Shown here one piece after another: positions 29,233 to 37,196 of a stretch of DNA of 64,000 nt. The notes under the pieces are model-generated. The model was given only the letters and a program-made list of their open reading frames with translations, was not told the origin of the DNA and did no database searches. Position numbers and translations under genes: made by a program. The stretch is from Actimicrobium sp. CCC2.4 (GTDB lineage Bacteria; Pseudomonadota; Gammaproteobacteria; Burkholderiales; Burkholderiaceae_D), in NCBI RefSeq assembly GCF_034347385.1, contig NZ_CP133777.1, forward strand, positions 3,844,001 through 3,908,000. The letters are read 5' to 3'. Position 1 is the stretch's first letter, and each line of letters starts with the position of its first letter.

Positions 29233-30703
29233 TGGCGATGGCCAGCTTGTGCAGTTCGCGCTTGAGGATCTTGCCGCTGGCGGCGGCCGGCAGGCTGGCC
29301 AGCGCGATGATTTCGGCCGGCATCTTGTACGGCGACAGGTTGGCGCGCAGGTACTCGTGCAGATGGGCGCGGTCCAGCACCGCATCGGCGCGCAGTTCGA
29401 TGAAGGCCAGTACCTCTTCATTGTCGGCACTGCTGCGTCCGATTACGGCCGACTGCACGATGGCAGGATAGGCATTGAGGACTTGCTCGACTTCGACCGG
29501 ATAGACATTAAAGCCCGAGCGGATGATCAATTCCTTGCTGCGGCCGACGATGGTCACCGCGCCATCGGCATCGATGCGGGCCAGGTCGCCGGTATGCAGC
29601 CAGCCGTCGGCAGTCAGTGCGTCGGCGCTGGCTTCCGGTGCGCGGTAATAGCCGGCCATCACGTTCGGCCCGCGCACCTGCAATTCGCCGATGCCATCGA
29701 CATCCTGCATCAAGGTATCGAGCCGGATCTCGATACCCTCGATGGCCGGCCCGACCGAACAGTCGGTACGCGGCACGTCCATGCGGGTCTGGCAGATTGA
29801 CGGCGCGGCTTCGGTCATGCCGTAGCCGTTGTGCAGCGGGATACCGAAACACGCTTCGAAATCGGCCTTCACCGAGGCCGACAAGGGTGCCCCGCCCGAC
29901 TGCGCGACCCGCAATTGCGGTGCCGGCAAGCGCTCGCCCGATGCCAGTAATTTGGCATACATCGCCGGCACGCCATGCAGCACCGTCACACCGTCGTGCG
30001 CCAAGGCGTGCGCCATCGCCAGCGGATCAAAACGTGGCACCAGCTGCAATGCCGCACCACTGGCCAGCGCCGCCACCAGCAGAGCCGACAGGCCGTACAC
30101 ATGCGACAGCGGCAGCACGCCATAGATCACATCCTGCGGTGTCAGTGCGCGGATCTTGCGGCTGTTGGCACCGATGAACAGCAGGTTCGCATGCGTAAGC
30201 ATCACCGCTTTCGGCGCACCGGTGGTGCCGGAGGTGTAGACCAGCGCGGCCACGTCGGGTGCTGCTGGCTCGGTCGTGACCCCGGCCTGCAACGGTCCCA
30301 GCATCACCGCGCCGATGCCCTCCCATTGCTGCAATTGCGCGCCCTGTGCCTCGCCATGGCGGGCGGCCTCGTCCGAACCGGCACTGAAATACATGGCCCG
30401 GCGCGCGCCGGAGTGCAGCAGGAAGTTATCGATTTCGCGCGCTGACAAGCGGGCATTGACGCTCGCCGACCAGGCCCGCAAGCGACTCACGGCGAGGATG
30501 GTCAGCGCCAGCGCGACCGAGTTTTCGGCTACCAGCAGGACCCGGTCGCCGGGGCGCACGCCGGCCTGCTGCAGTTGCCGCACGACGGCATCGACCCGCG
30601 CGTCGAGGTCGGCGTAGGTAACACTGTCATGACGGTCCTGCAGCGCGATATGGGTGGCGTGAGTACGGGTGAAAGACTGGAAAACCTGATCGATACGAGA
30701 CAT
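29225..30703 (-). CDS. AMP-dependent acyl/aryl-CoA ligase
   Basis: 492 residues from ATG 30703 (GGAG ribosome binding site); the frame runs further upstream through the promoter region but without homology. It is an ANL-superfamily enzyme: P-loop-like YTSGTTGAPK near residue 165, the NGYGMTEAAP core motif near 290, GWLHTGDLARID near 370 and the catalytic lysine in SGKILKREL near 483. It activates a carboxylic acid as its CoA thioester. The substrate is not readable, but the neighbouring dehydrogenases suggest a medium-chain, dicarboxylic or aromatic-derived acid. Confidence 0.92.
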   Translation of the reverse strand: MSRIDQVFQSFTRTHATHIALQDRHDSVTYADLDARVDAVVRQLQQAGVRPGDRVLLVAENSVALALTILAVSRLRAWSASVNARLSAREIDNFLLHSGARRAMYFSAGSDEAARHGEAQGAQLQQWEGIGAVMLGPLQAGVTTEPAAPDVAALVYTSGTTGAPKAVMLTHANLLFIGANSRKIRALTPQDVIYGVLPLSHVYGLSALLVAALASGAALQLVPRFDPLAMAHALAHDGVTVLHGVPAMYAKLLASGERLPAPQLRVAQSGGAPLSASVKADFEACFGIPLHNGYGMTEAAPSICQTRMDVPRTDCSVGPAIEGIEIRLDTLMQDVDGIGELQVRGPNVMAGYYRAPEASADALTADGWLHTGDLARIDADGAVTIVGRSKELIIRSGFNVYPVEVEQVLNAYPAIVQSAVIGRSSADNEEVLAFIELRADAVLDRAHLHEYLRANLSPYKMPAEIIALASLPAAASGKILKRELHKLAIANA

Positions 30704-30730
30704 AGTTGAGCTCCGCCGGAGTGAGCCAGT

Positions 30731-30747
30731 ATTCTGCACTGCAGAAT
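30731..30747. promoter_or_regulatory. Operator O1: palindrome ATTCTGCA-C-TGCAGAAT
   Basis: Perfect 8-bp inverted repeat with a single central base. It covers the -10 element of the minus-strand ligase/iclR promoter. It is near-identical to O2 exactly 100 bp away. An IclR-family binding site is the inference. Confidence 0.75.
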
Positions 30748-30759
30748 CGCGATTGACAA
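30731..30759 (-). promoter_or_regulatory. Sigma-70-like promoter of the ligase-iclR operon
   Basis: On the minus strand TTGTCA (plus-strand 30754-30759), a 17-bp spacer, and CAGAAT (30731-30736). The -10 lies inside operator O1, so occupancy would block RNA polymerase. Confidence 0.6.
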
Positions 30760-30782
30760 GCGTGAACAAATGCAATTGCCGG

Positions 30783-30811
30783 TTGACAGCCCTGCTCTGC
30801 CTCAATACAGT
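30783..30811 (+). promoter_or_regulatory. Sigma-70 promoter of the acyl-CoA dehydrogenase operon
   Basis: Perfect -35 TTGACA (30783-30788), 17-bp spacer, -10 TACAGT (30806-30811, 4 of 6). The predicted start of transcription is near 30818, about 13 bp before operator O2 and 43 bp before the first ATG. Confidence 0.7.
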
Positions 30812-30830
30812 ATGGCAACCCAAAAAACAT

Positions 30831-30847
30831 ATTCTGCACTGCAGAAC
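30831..30847. promoter_or_regulatory. Operator O2: palindrome ATTCTGCA-C-TGCAGAAC
   Basis: Same sequence as O1 except for the last base, placed downstream of the plus-strand promoter, where bound protein would act as a roadblock. It ends 14 bp before the start codon of the dehydrogenase, just before the GGAGA ribosome binding site. Confidence 0.75.
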
Positions 30848-30860
30848 ACCGGAGACCAGC

Positions 30861-32387
30861 ATGTCCGAGTCAATCCATTCCATCGCGACGCCTGCACCAC
30901 TGATCGGCATCATCGGCTGCGGCGTGATGGGACGTGGCATTGCGCAGATCGCCGTGCTGTCCGGTGCGACCGTTTTTCTGGCCGACGCCGGTGCCGGTGC
31001 GGCCGCCGCTGCCAGCCGCACGCTGGCCACCACGTTCGCCACGCTGGTCGCCAAAGGCAAGCTGCAGGAAGACCACGCCAGCGATGCGCTGGCCCGCCTG
31101 CATGTGTGTGGTGAACTGGCCGACCTGGCCGATTGCGATGTGATCATCGAAGCGATCATCGAGGATCTCGCCGCCAAGAAGACCCTGTTCGCGACGCTGG
31201 AGACACTGGTGCGTCCCGACGCAATCCTGGCATCAAATACCTCGTCGCTGTCGGTCACGGCGATTGCCGCCGGCCTGCAGTATCCGCAGCGCGTGGCAGG
31301 CTTCCACTTCTTCAATCCGGTGCCGCTGATGAAGATCGTCGAAGTCATCGGCGGCATCCTGACTACCGAGGCAGTCGTTGCGCAATTGCTGGCACTGGGC
31401 CGGCACTGGGGGCACACGGCCGTGCGCGCCAAGGACACGCCGGGCTTCATCGTCAATCATGCGGGACGCGGCTTCGGTACCGAAGGCTTGCGCATCCTGG
31501 CCGAAGGCGTGACTTCGGTGGCGTCGCTGGACCGCATCCTGCGCGACACCGCCGGCTTCAAGCTCGGTCCGTGCGAACTGATGGACATGACCGGCCTCGA
31601 TGTCTCGCATCCGGTGATGGAATCGATTTATCGCCAGTATTACGACGAGCCGCGCTTCCGGCCGCAAGGCCTGACCCGGCAAATGCTGACGGCCGGGCTG
31701 CTCGGCAAGAAGACCGGACGCGGCTTCTATGCCTACGATGACAACGGCAAGAAAGTCGTGCACGCCGAACTCGCCAATCTTCAGGCCGAGCCGGGCGCGG
31801 TCTGGCTGAGCAGGGCCGAACCAGCGCTGGCGGAGCGTTTGCTGGCGGCCGGCTACGCCGTCGAATCCAGCGTCACGCCATCGGCGCAGGCGCTCTGCAT
31901 CGTCACGCCGTTGGGTCAGGATTGCACCGACTGCGTGGTGCAGCAAGGCCTGGATGCGCGCCGCACGGTGGCTATCGATGCGCTGTTCGACAGCCCGACC
32001 CATCATGTGCTGATGACCAATCCGGCCACCGACCCTGCCTATCTGGCGCGGGCCTGCGGCCTGTTTGGCCGCGACGGCGCGCGCATCAGTGTGCTGCACG
32101 ACAGCACCGGGCTGGTGGCGCAGCGCGTGCTGGCCCACATCATCAACATCGCTTGCGAGATCGCCCAGCAAGGCATCGCGCTGCCGGCCGACATCGATCG
32201 CGGTGTCGTGCTGGGCCTGGGCTATCCGCAAGGACCGCTGGTCTGGGGCGATCAGCTCGGTGCCGCCACCGTGCTGCGCATCCTGCACAATATCGAACGC
32301 CTCAGCGGCGACACGCGCTACCGGCCAAGTCCGTGGCTGCAGCGTCGCGCTGCACTCGGTTTGTCGCTGCTGCACGCGCCCGCCTGA
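30861..32387 (+). CDS. 3-hydroxyacyl-CoA dehydrogenase (PaaH-like)
   Basis: 508 residues from ATG 30861 (GGAGA ribosome binding site). The N-terminal NAD-binding Rossmann motif is [12 protein letters not shown] (about 15-26); [15 protein letters not shown] near 150 holds the catalytic histidine. There are two C-terminal 3HCDH domains, the second near 400-500 ([30 protein letters not shown]). No enoyl-CoA hydratase domain is fused. It oxidises an L-3-hydroxyacyl-CoA with NAD. It is the first gene of the plus-strand operon facing the CoA ligase. Confidence 0.92.
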   Translation: MSESIHSIATPAPLIGIIGCGVMGRGIAQIAVLSGATVFLADAGAGAAAAASRTLATTFATLVAKGKLQEDHASDALARLHVCGELADLADCDVIIEAIIEDLAAKKTLFATLETLVRPDAILASNTSSLSVTAIAAGLQYPQRVAGFHFFNPVPLMKIVEVIGGILTTEAVVAQLLALGRHWGHTAVRAKDTPGFIVNHAGRGFGTEGLRILAEGVTSVASLDRILRDTAGFKLGPCELMDMTGLDVSHPVMESIYRQYYDEPRFRPQGLTRQMLTAGLLGKKTGRGFYAYDDNGKKVVHAELANLQAEPGAVWLSRAEPALAERLLAAGYAVESSVTPSAQALCIVTPLGQDCTDCVVQQGLDARRTVAIDALFDSPTHHVLMTNPATDPAYLARACGLFGRDGARISVLHDSTGLVAQRVLAHIINIACEIAQQGIALPADIDRGVVLGLGYPQGPLVWGDQLGAATVLRILHNIERLSGDTRYRPSPWLQRRAALGLSLLHAPA

Positions 32388-32430
32388 TTCCGATCACACT
32401 GGACACCATTCACTTTTTCCGAGGACTGCC

Positions 32431-33615
32431 ATGAAAAAATCTGCACCTTTCCACTGGGACGATCCGCTACTGCTGGATCAGCAACTGACCGACGAAGAAC
32501 GCATGGTGCGCGACGCCGCGCACGCGTATTGCCAGGACAAGCTGCAACCGCGCATCCTCGAGGCCTTCCGTCACGAAAAAATGGATGCGTCGATTTTCCG
32601 CGAGATGGGCGAGCTCGGTTTGCTCGGCCCGACCATTCCGGAAGAGTATGGCGGTCCCGGTCTGAACTATGTCTGCTACGGCCTGATCTCGCGCGAAGTC
32701 GAGCGGGTCGATTCCGGTTATCGCTCGATGATGAGCGTGCAGTCCTCGCTGGTGATGACACCGATTTTCGAGTTCGGCACCGAAGACCAGCGCCAGCGTT
32801 TTCTACCCAAACTGGCGACCGGCGAATTCATTGGCTGCTTCGGCCTGACCGAACCGGACCATGGCTCGGACCCCGGCTCGATGGTGACGCGCGCGCGCAA
32901 GGTCGCTGGCGGCTATGCGCTGACCGGCAGCAAGATGTGGATTTCGAATTCGCCGATCGCCGATGTGTTCGTGATCTGGGCCAAGGACGATGAAGGCGCG
33001 ATCCGCGGCTTCATCCTTGAAAAAGGCATGGCCGGTTTGTCGGCACCGGCAATCCACGGCAAGTTCGGTTTGCGCGCATCCGTCACCGGCGAGATCGTCA
33101 TGGACAACGTGTTCTGCCCCGAAGAAAACGCCTTCCCCGATGTGCGTGGTCTGAAGGGGCCGTTCACTTGCCTGAATGCAGCGCGCTACGGCATTTCATG
33201 GGGTGCGCTCGGTGCAGCGGAATCCTGCTGGCATATCGCGCGCCAGTACGTGCTCGACCGCAAGCAGTTCGGCAAACCACTCGCCGCGAACCAGCTGATC
33301 CAGAAAAAACTGGCCGACATGCAGACCGAGATCACGATGGCGCTGCAAGGCGTGCTGCGCCTGGGCCGCATGAAGGACGAAGGCACGGCGGCCGTCGAAA
33401 TCACGTCGATGATGAAGCGCAATTCGTGCGGCAAGTCGCTCGATATCGCGCGTGTCGCGCGCGACATGCTGGGCGGGAACGGGATCTCGGACGAGTACGG
33501 CGTGATCCGTCACATGGTCAATCTGGAAGTGGTCAACACCTACGAAGGCACGCATGACATCCATGCGCTGATCCTCGGCCGTGCGATGACCGGCATCCAG
33601 GCATTTAGCAGCTAA
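32431..33615 (+). CDS. gcdH: Glutaryl-CoA dehydrogenase-type acyl-CoA dehydrogenase
   Basis: 394 residues from ATG 32431 (GAGGA ribosome binding site); the longer frame lies in the preceding gene. It has acyl-CoA dehydrogenase domains N, M and C with [17 protein letters not shown] (FAD/substrate loop) and the catalytic glutamate in [17 protein letters not shown]. The pattern of [16 protein letters not shown] and [15 protein letters not shown] is that of glutaryl-CoA dehydrogenases, which oxidise and decarboxylate glutaryl-CoA to crotonyl-CoA. It fits an operon for dicarboxylate, lysine/tryptophan or cyclic-acid breakdown. Confidence 0.9.
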   Translation: MKKSAPFHWDDPLLLDQQLTDEERMVRDAAHAYCQDKLQPRILEAFRHEKMDASIFREMGELGLLGPTIPEEYGGPGLNYVCYGLISREVERVDSGYRSMMSVQSSLVMTPIFEFGTEDQRQRFLPKLATGEFIGCFGLTEPDHGSDPGSMVTRARKVAGGYALTGSKMWISNSPIADVFVIWAKDDEGAIRGFILEKGMAGLSAPAIHGKFGLRASVTGEIVMDNVFCPEENAFPDVRGLKGPFTCLNAARYGISWGALGAAESCWHIARQYVLDRKQFGKPLAANQLIQKKLADMQTEITMALQGVLRLGRMKDEGTAAVEITSMMKRNSCGKSLDIARVARDMLGGNGISDEYGVIRHMVNLEVVNTYEGTHDIHALILGRAMTGIQAFSS

Positions 33616-33633
33616 TCTTTTTTCGAGACCCGC

Positions 33634-34830
33634 ATGGATCTGAATTTCAGCAACGACGAGCAGGCATTCCGGCAGCTTGTACGCAATTTCATTGTGCACA
33701 ATCTTCCTGACGATATCCGGCACAAGGTCACCCGTGGCCTGAGCCTGGGTCGCGACGATTACCTGCGCTGGCAGCACATCCTGCATGCGCAGGGCTGGGG
33801 TGCGCCGTCATGGCCGGCCGCGTTCGGCGGACCGGGCTGGAGTGCCACGCAACAGTATATTTTTGATGAGGAATCCGCCGCTGGCGGTGCGCCACGCGCG
33901 GTGCCGTTCGGCCTGAAAATGGTCGCGCCGGTGCTGATGCAATTCGGTTCGCCGGAGCAGCAGCAACGCCATCTGCCGAAAATTCTGGCGGGTGAAGAGT
34001 GGTGGTGCCAGGGCTATTCGGAACCCGGCGCCGGCTCCGACCTGGCCTCGGTGAAAACCCGTGCAATACAGGATGGCGACGACTACATCGTCAATGGCCA
34101 GAAGACCTGGACCACGCTGGGCCAGTATGCGCAGTGGATTTTTTGCCTGGTACGAACCGACACCGAGGTCAAGCCGCAGCGCGGGATTTCCTTCCTGCTG
34201 ATCGACATGGCATCACCCGGCATTACGGTGCGACCGATCATCACGATGGATGGCGCGCATGAGGTCAATGAAGTCTGGTTCGACAATGTGCGGGTGCCCG
34301 TAAGCAATCTGGTCGGCACTGAAAACCAGGGCTGGACCTACGCCAAATTTTTGCTCGGTCATGAACGAACCAACATCGCCGGCATCGGTATCGGCAAGCG
34401 GGAACTGGCGCGCCTCAAGCGTGTCGCGGCACAGCAAATCAAGCACGGCAAACCGCTGCTGCAAGACCCGCTATTTGCCGCCCGCATCGCGCAAATCGAG
34501 ATCGACCTGATGGCGCTGGAGATCACCAACCTGCGCGTGCTGGCCGCCGAAGCCGAGCGCCGCACACCGGGTCCGGAAGCCTCTATCCTGAAAATCAAGG
34601 GTACCGAAATCCAGCAGGCGATCACCGAACTGCTGGTGCAGGCGGTCGGACCGTACGCGTTGCCGCTGCGGCGCGATGCGATGGCCGAGGGCTACGACGG
34701 CGAGCAGGTCGGACCCGATGACGCTACCGCGCTGGCAGCCGGTTATCTGAACATGCGCAAGCTGTCGATCTACGGCGGCTCGAATGAAATCCAAAAAAAC
34801 ATCATCGCGCAAATGATCCTGGGACTCTGA
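33634..34830 (+). CDS. Acyl-CoA dehydrogenase, pimeloyl-CoA dehydrogenase large-subunit type
   Basis: 398 residues. Motifs: WGAPSWPAAFGGPGWS near 55, WWCQGYSEPGAGSDLAS near 125, and the C-terminal YGGSNEIQKNIIAQ helix pair. The distinct N-terminus and the pairing with a shorter partner gene immediately downstream (1 bp gap) match PimC of pimelate degradation and similar two-subunit acyl-CoA dehydrogenases. The exact chain length or class of its substrate is not shown by sequence. Confidence 0.9.
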   Translation: MDLNFSNDEQAFRQLVRNFIVHNLPDDIRHKVTRGLSLGRDDYLRWQHILHAQGWGAPSWPAAFGGPGWSATQQYIFDEESAAGGAPRAVPFGLKMVAPVLMQFGSPEQQQRHLPKILAGEEWWCQGYSEPGAGSDLASVKTRAIQDGDDYIVNGQKTWTTLGQYAQWIFCLVRTDTEVKPQRGISFLLIDMASPGITVRPIITMDGAHEVNEVWFDNVRVPVSNLVGTENQGWTYAKFLLGHERTNIAGIGIGKRELARLKRVAAQQIKHGKPLLQDPLFAARIAQIEIDLMALEITNLRVLAAEAERRTPGPEASILKIKGTEIQQAITELLVQAVGPYALPLRRDAMAEGYDGEQVGPDDATALAAGYLNMRKLSIYGGSNEIQKNIIAQMILGL

Positions 34831-34831
34831 C

Positions 34832-35941
34832 ATGGACTTCACCTTTCACGACGAGCAGAACATGCTGCTCGAAACGACGCGCCGCTATCTCGGCAAGGAT
34901 TATGACTTTGCGAAGCGCCAGCAAATCATTGACGGTTTCAGCGCTACGGCCTGGCAGGGTTTTGCCGATCTCGGGCTGCTAGCCTTGCAGGTGCCGGAAG
35001 CCGATGACGGGCTTGGCGGGACACCGGTCGATACGCTGCTGGTGATGACAGCGATGGGCGAAGCGCTGGTACTGGAACCTTACCTGGCCAGCGCGGTGAT
35101 GGCGACTACGCTGATCGCGCAACTGGGCACTGCGCAGCAACGTGCAGCGTTGCTGCCGGCGCTGCTGGACGGCAGCCTGATTGCGGTGCCTGCGCATGAT
35201 GAAGCCGGCACGCGCTTCGACTGGACGCAGATTGCCACGCGCGCCACGCCGATGGCGGATGGTTTCGTGCTGAATGGTCAGAAATGCCTGGTTGCTCATG
35301 CCAGCTCGGCGCAGTTGCTGCTGGTCAGTGCGCTGCTGCCGGACGATCGTATTGCGGTGTTCGGTGTGCCTTGCACCACCGCGGGCGTGCGACTGGTGTC
35401 TTACCAGACCGTCGATGGCGTGCCGGCGAGCGAGGTCTATCTCGACCAGGTGGTGGTGACTTCAGACGCGCTCTTCGATCACGCCGGAACGGCACTGGCC
35501 GACATGCGTGACCGGGCGCTTGCTGCGGTCTGTGCCGAGGCGGTCGGCATCCTCGACAAGCTGCTCGCGGCAACGGTGTCGTATGCCCGCGACCGCCAGC
35601 AGTTCGGTGTCGTGATCGGCAAATTCCAGGCCTTGCAGCATCGTATGGCCGACATGGTCCTGCATTGCGAACAGGCGCGTTCGATGAGTTTTCTGGCGGC
35701 TGTGCGCTGCACCGATGCCGACCTCGCGCAGCGTGCGGCGGCGCTCTCGGCCGCCAAGGTCGTGATCGGCCAAGCCTGCCGGTTTGTCGGGCAACAGGCA
35801 GTGCAATTGCATGGCGGGATGGGCGTGACGGACGAGCTGATCGTCAGTCATTACTTCAAACGCTTAATGGCCATCGAGTTGCAGTTCGGGAGTACCGATC
35901 AGCATCTGGAAGCGTTTGCGGCACAACTGAAGGCGGCCTGA
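34832..35941 (+). CDS. Acyl-CoA dehydrogenase, pimeloyl-CoA dehydrogenase small-subunit type
   Basis: 369 residues, shorter and more divergent than its partner. The C-terminal ACAD helix bundle is clear (YARDRQQFGVVIGKFQALQH near 255, QLHGGMGVTDELIVSHYFKR near 330), with FAD-contact residues, while the mid-domain is degenerate as in PimD. Partner of the preceding gene in a probable heteromeric enzyme. It is the last gene of the operon; no thiolase or enoyl-CoA hydratase follows, so later beta-oxidation steps must be encoded elsewhere. Confidence 0.88.
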   Translation: MDFTFHDEQNMLLETTRRYLGKDYDFAKRQQIIDGFSATAWQGFADLGLLALQVPEADDGLGGTPVDTLLVMTAMGEALVLEPYLASAVMATTLIAQLGTAQQRAALLPALLDGSLIAVPAHDEAGTRFDWTQIATRATPMADGFVLNGQKCLVAHASSAQLLLVSALLPDDRIAVFGVPCTTAGVRLVSYQTVDGVPASEVYLDQVVVTSDALFDHAGTALADMRDRALAAVCAEAVGILDKLLAATVSYARDRQQFGVVIGKFQALQHRMADMVLHCEQARSMSFLAAVRCTDADLAQRAAALSAAKVVIGQACRFVGQQAVQLHGGMGVTDELIVSHYFKRLMAIELQFGSTDQHLEAFAAQLKAA

Positions 35942-36146
35942 CCTTCCCGCTCACGCTGCTATTGCATTGTGAGCAATCAGGTTGCGTGCAACCTTCATCG
36001 TCACCGGCAAGCACCGTATTTTTTCTTCCGGATGACCGGAAACTGCATCTCGCATCCGCCCGGCGCGACCATCTGACGGCGCGCCAGGCGGAGCTTGCCA
36101 TAGCTCCACCAGCGCAGCATTCCTTTCCCGCACAAGGAGCTACGTC

Positions 36147-37196
36147 ATGGCAGAGGCCAATTCGATTCCGTCCGAATCGCACTACGGCAGTTTTTTATCC
36201 ACGCTGAAATCCCGTATACACTCGGCCCAGTTCAAGGCGCTACGCGCCGTCAACAAGGAGTTGATCGCGCTGTATTGGGACCTCGGCAAGCTGATCGAGG
36301 AGCGACAGATCGCTGATGGCTGGGGCAAAGGCGTAGTTGAAAAACTGTCACGGGATCTGCGTGCCGAGTTCGGCGAAAAAAGTGGCTATTCGGTGCGTAA
36401 TCTCTGGTACATGCGCATTTTCTATCGTGAATACAAGGACATGCCAATTCTGCAGCCATTGGCTGCAGAATTGGCATGGACAAAAAATACGCTGATCCTT
36501 GACCGCTGCCAGAATGCGCAGGAGCGCGAGTTCTACCTGCGCGCCACCGCCCGCTTCGGCTGGACCCGCCGCGTACTCGACCACCAGATCGACGGCAAGA
36601 CGTTCGAAAAATATCTGCTGAACCAGACCAGCTTCGATACAGCGCTATCCAAGGCCGTGGCCAGCCAGGCCAAACTGGCGGTGAAGGATCACTACACCTT
36701 TGCCTTCCTTGAACTGGCCGAGGCGCACGAAGAGCGCGAACTGGAAGCGGCGCTGCTCGGCAAAGTGCGTAACTTTCTCCTCGAAATGGGACCGCACTAT
36801 ACGTTTGTTGGCAACCAGTACCGGCTGACCGTCGGCGGCAGCGACTTCTTTATCGACTTGCTGCTCTACCACCGGGTATTGAAAAGCCTGATCGCCATTG
36901 AACTGAAGGTCGGAGAATTCCAGCCTGAGTACAAAGGCAAGATGGATTTCTATCTGTTCGCCTTGAACGAGCAGGTCAAGGTCGATGGAGAAAACGATGC
37001 GATTGGCATCATTGTGTGCAAGAGCAAAAACCGCACGGTGGTCGAATACGCCCTTAAAACCACCACCATGCCGATCGGCGTTTCCACCTATGGCACCAGC
37101 TCACGACTACCGGAGGCCTATCGCAAATTGCTTCCCACTGAACAGGAAATCGCGGAACGCCTGAAAGATTGGCACCTGCCAGACACGGAGTGCTAG
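36147..37196 (+). CDS. YhcG/DUF1016-family PD-(D/E)XK nuclease
   Basis: 349 residues. The N-terminal DUF1016_N domain (about 15-160) includes LIALYWDLGKLIEERQ and the SVRNLWYMRIFYREY segment. The C-terminal PD-(D/E)XK domain has Asp237 (SDFFIDLLLYH), Glu252 and Lys254 (IELKVG), the expected catalytic set. Such proteins are scattered among mobile and defence regions, but here the gene is solitary, 205 bp after the acyl-CoA operon and overlapping the convergent transporter gene by 4 bp. Function is not established. An internal perfect 37-bp palindrome is described separately. Confidence 0.9.
   Translation: MAEANSIPSESHYGSFLSTLKSRIHSAQFKALRAVNKELIALYWDLGKLIEERQIADGWGKGVVEKLSRDLRAEFGEKSGYSVRNLWYMRIFYREYKDMPILQPLAAELAWTKNTLILDRCQNAQEREFYLRATARFGWTRRVLDHQIDGKTFEKYLLNQTSFDTALSKAVASQAKLAVKDHYTFAFLELAEAHEERELEAALLGKVRNFLLEMGPHYTFVGNQYRLTVGGSDFFIDLLLYHRVLKSLIAIELKVGEFQPEYKGKMDFYLFALNEQVKVDGENDAIGIIVCKSKNRTVVEYALKTTTMPIGVSTYGTSSRLPEAYRKLLPTEQEIAERLKDWHLPDTEC
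36441..36477. repeat. Perfect 37-bp palindrome inside the DUF1016 nuclease gene
   Basis: 18-bp arms (36441-36458 and 36460-36477) with one central base, no mismatch. It encodes residues about 99-111 of the nuclease. Each arm contains the octamer ATTCTGCA or its complement, the half-site of operators O1 and O2. Confidence 0.95.

Noticed and set aside
30704-31456. N-terminal extension of the CoA ligase frame over the divergent operon.
   Set aside because: It lies opposite the dehydrogenase coding sequence and the promoter region; ATG 30703 has a good ribosome binding site and begins the family homology.
36147-37196. A defence island around the YhcG/DUF1016 nuclease.
   Set aside because: Neighbours are metabolic and transport genes; no restriction, toxin-antitoxin, helicase or integrase gene is adjacent.
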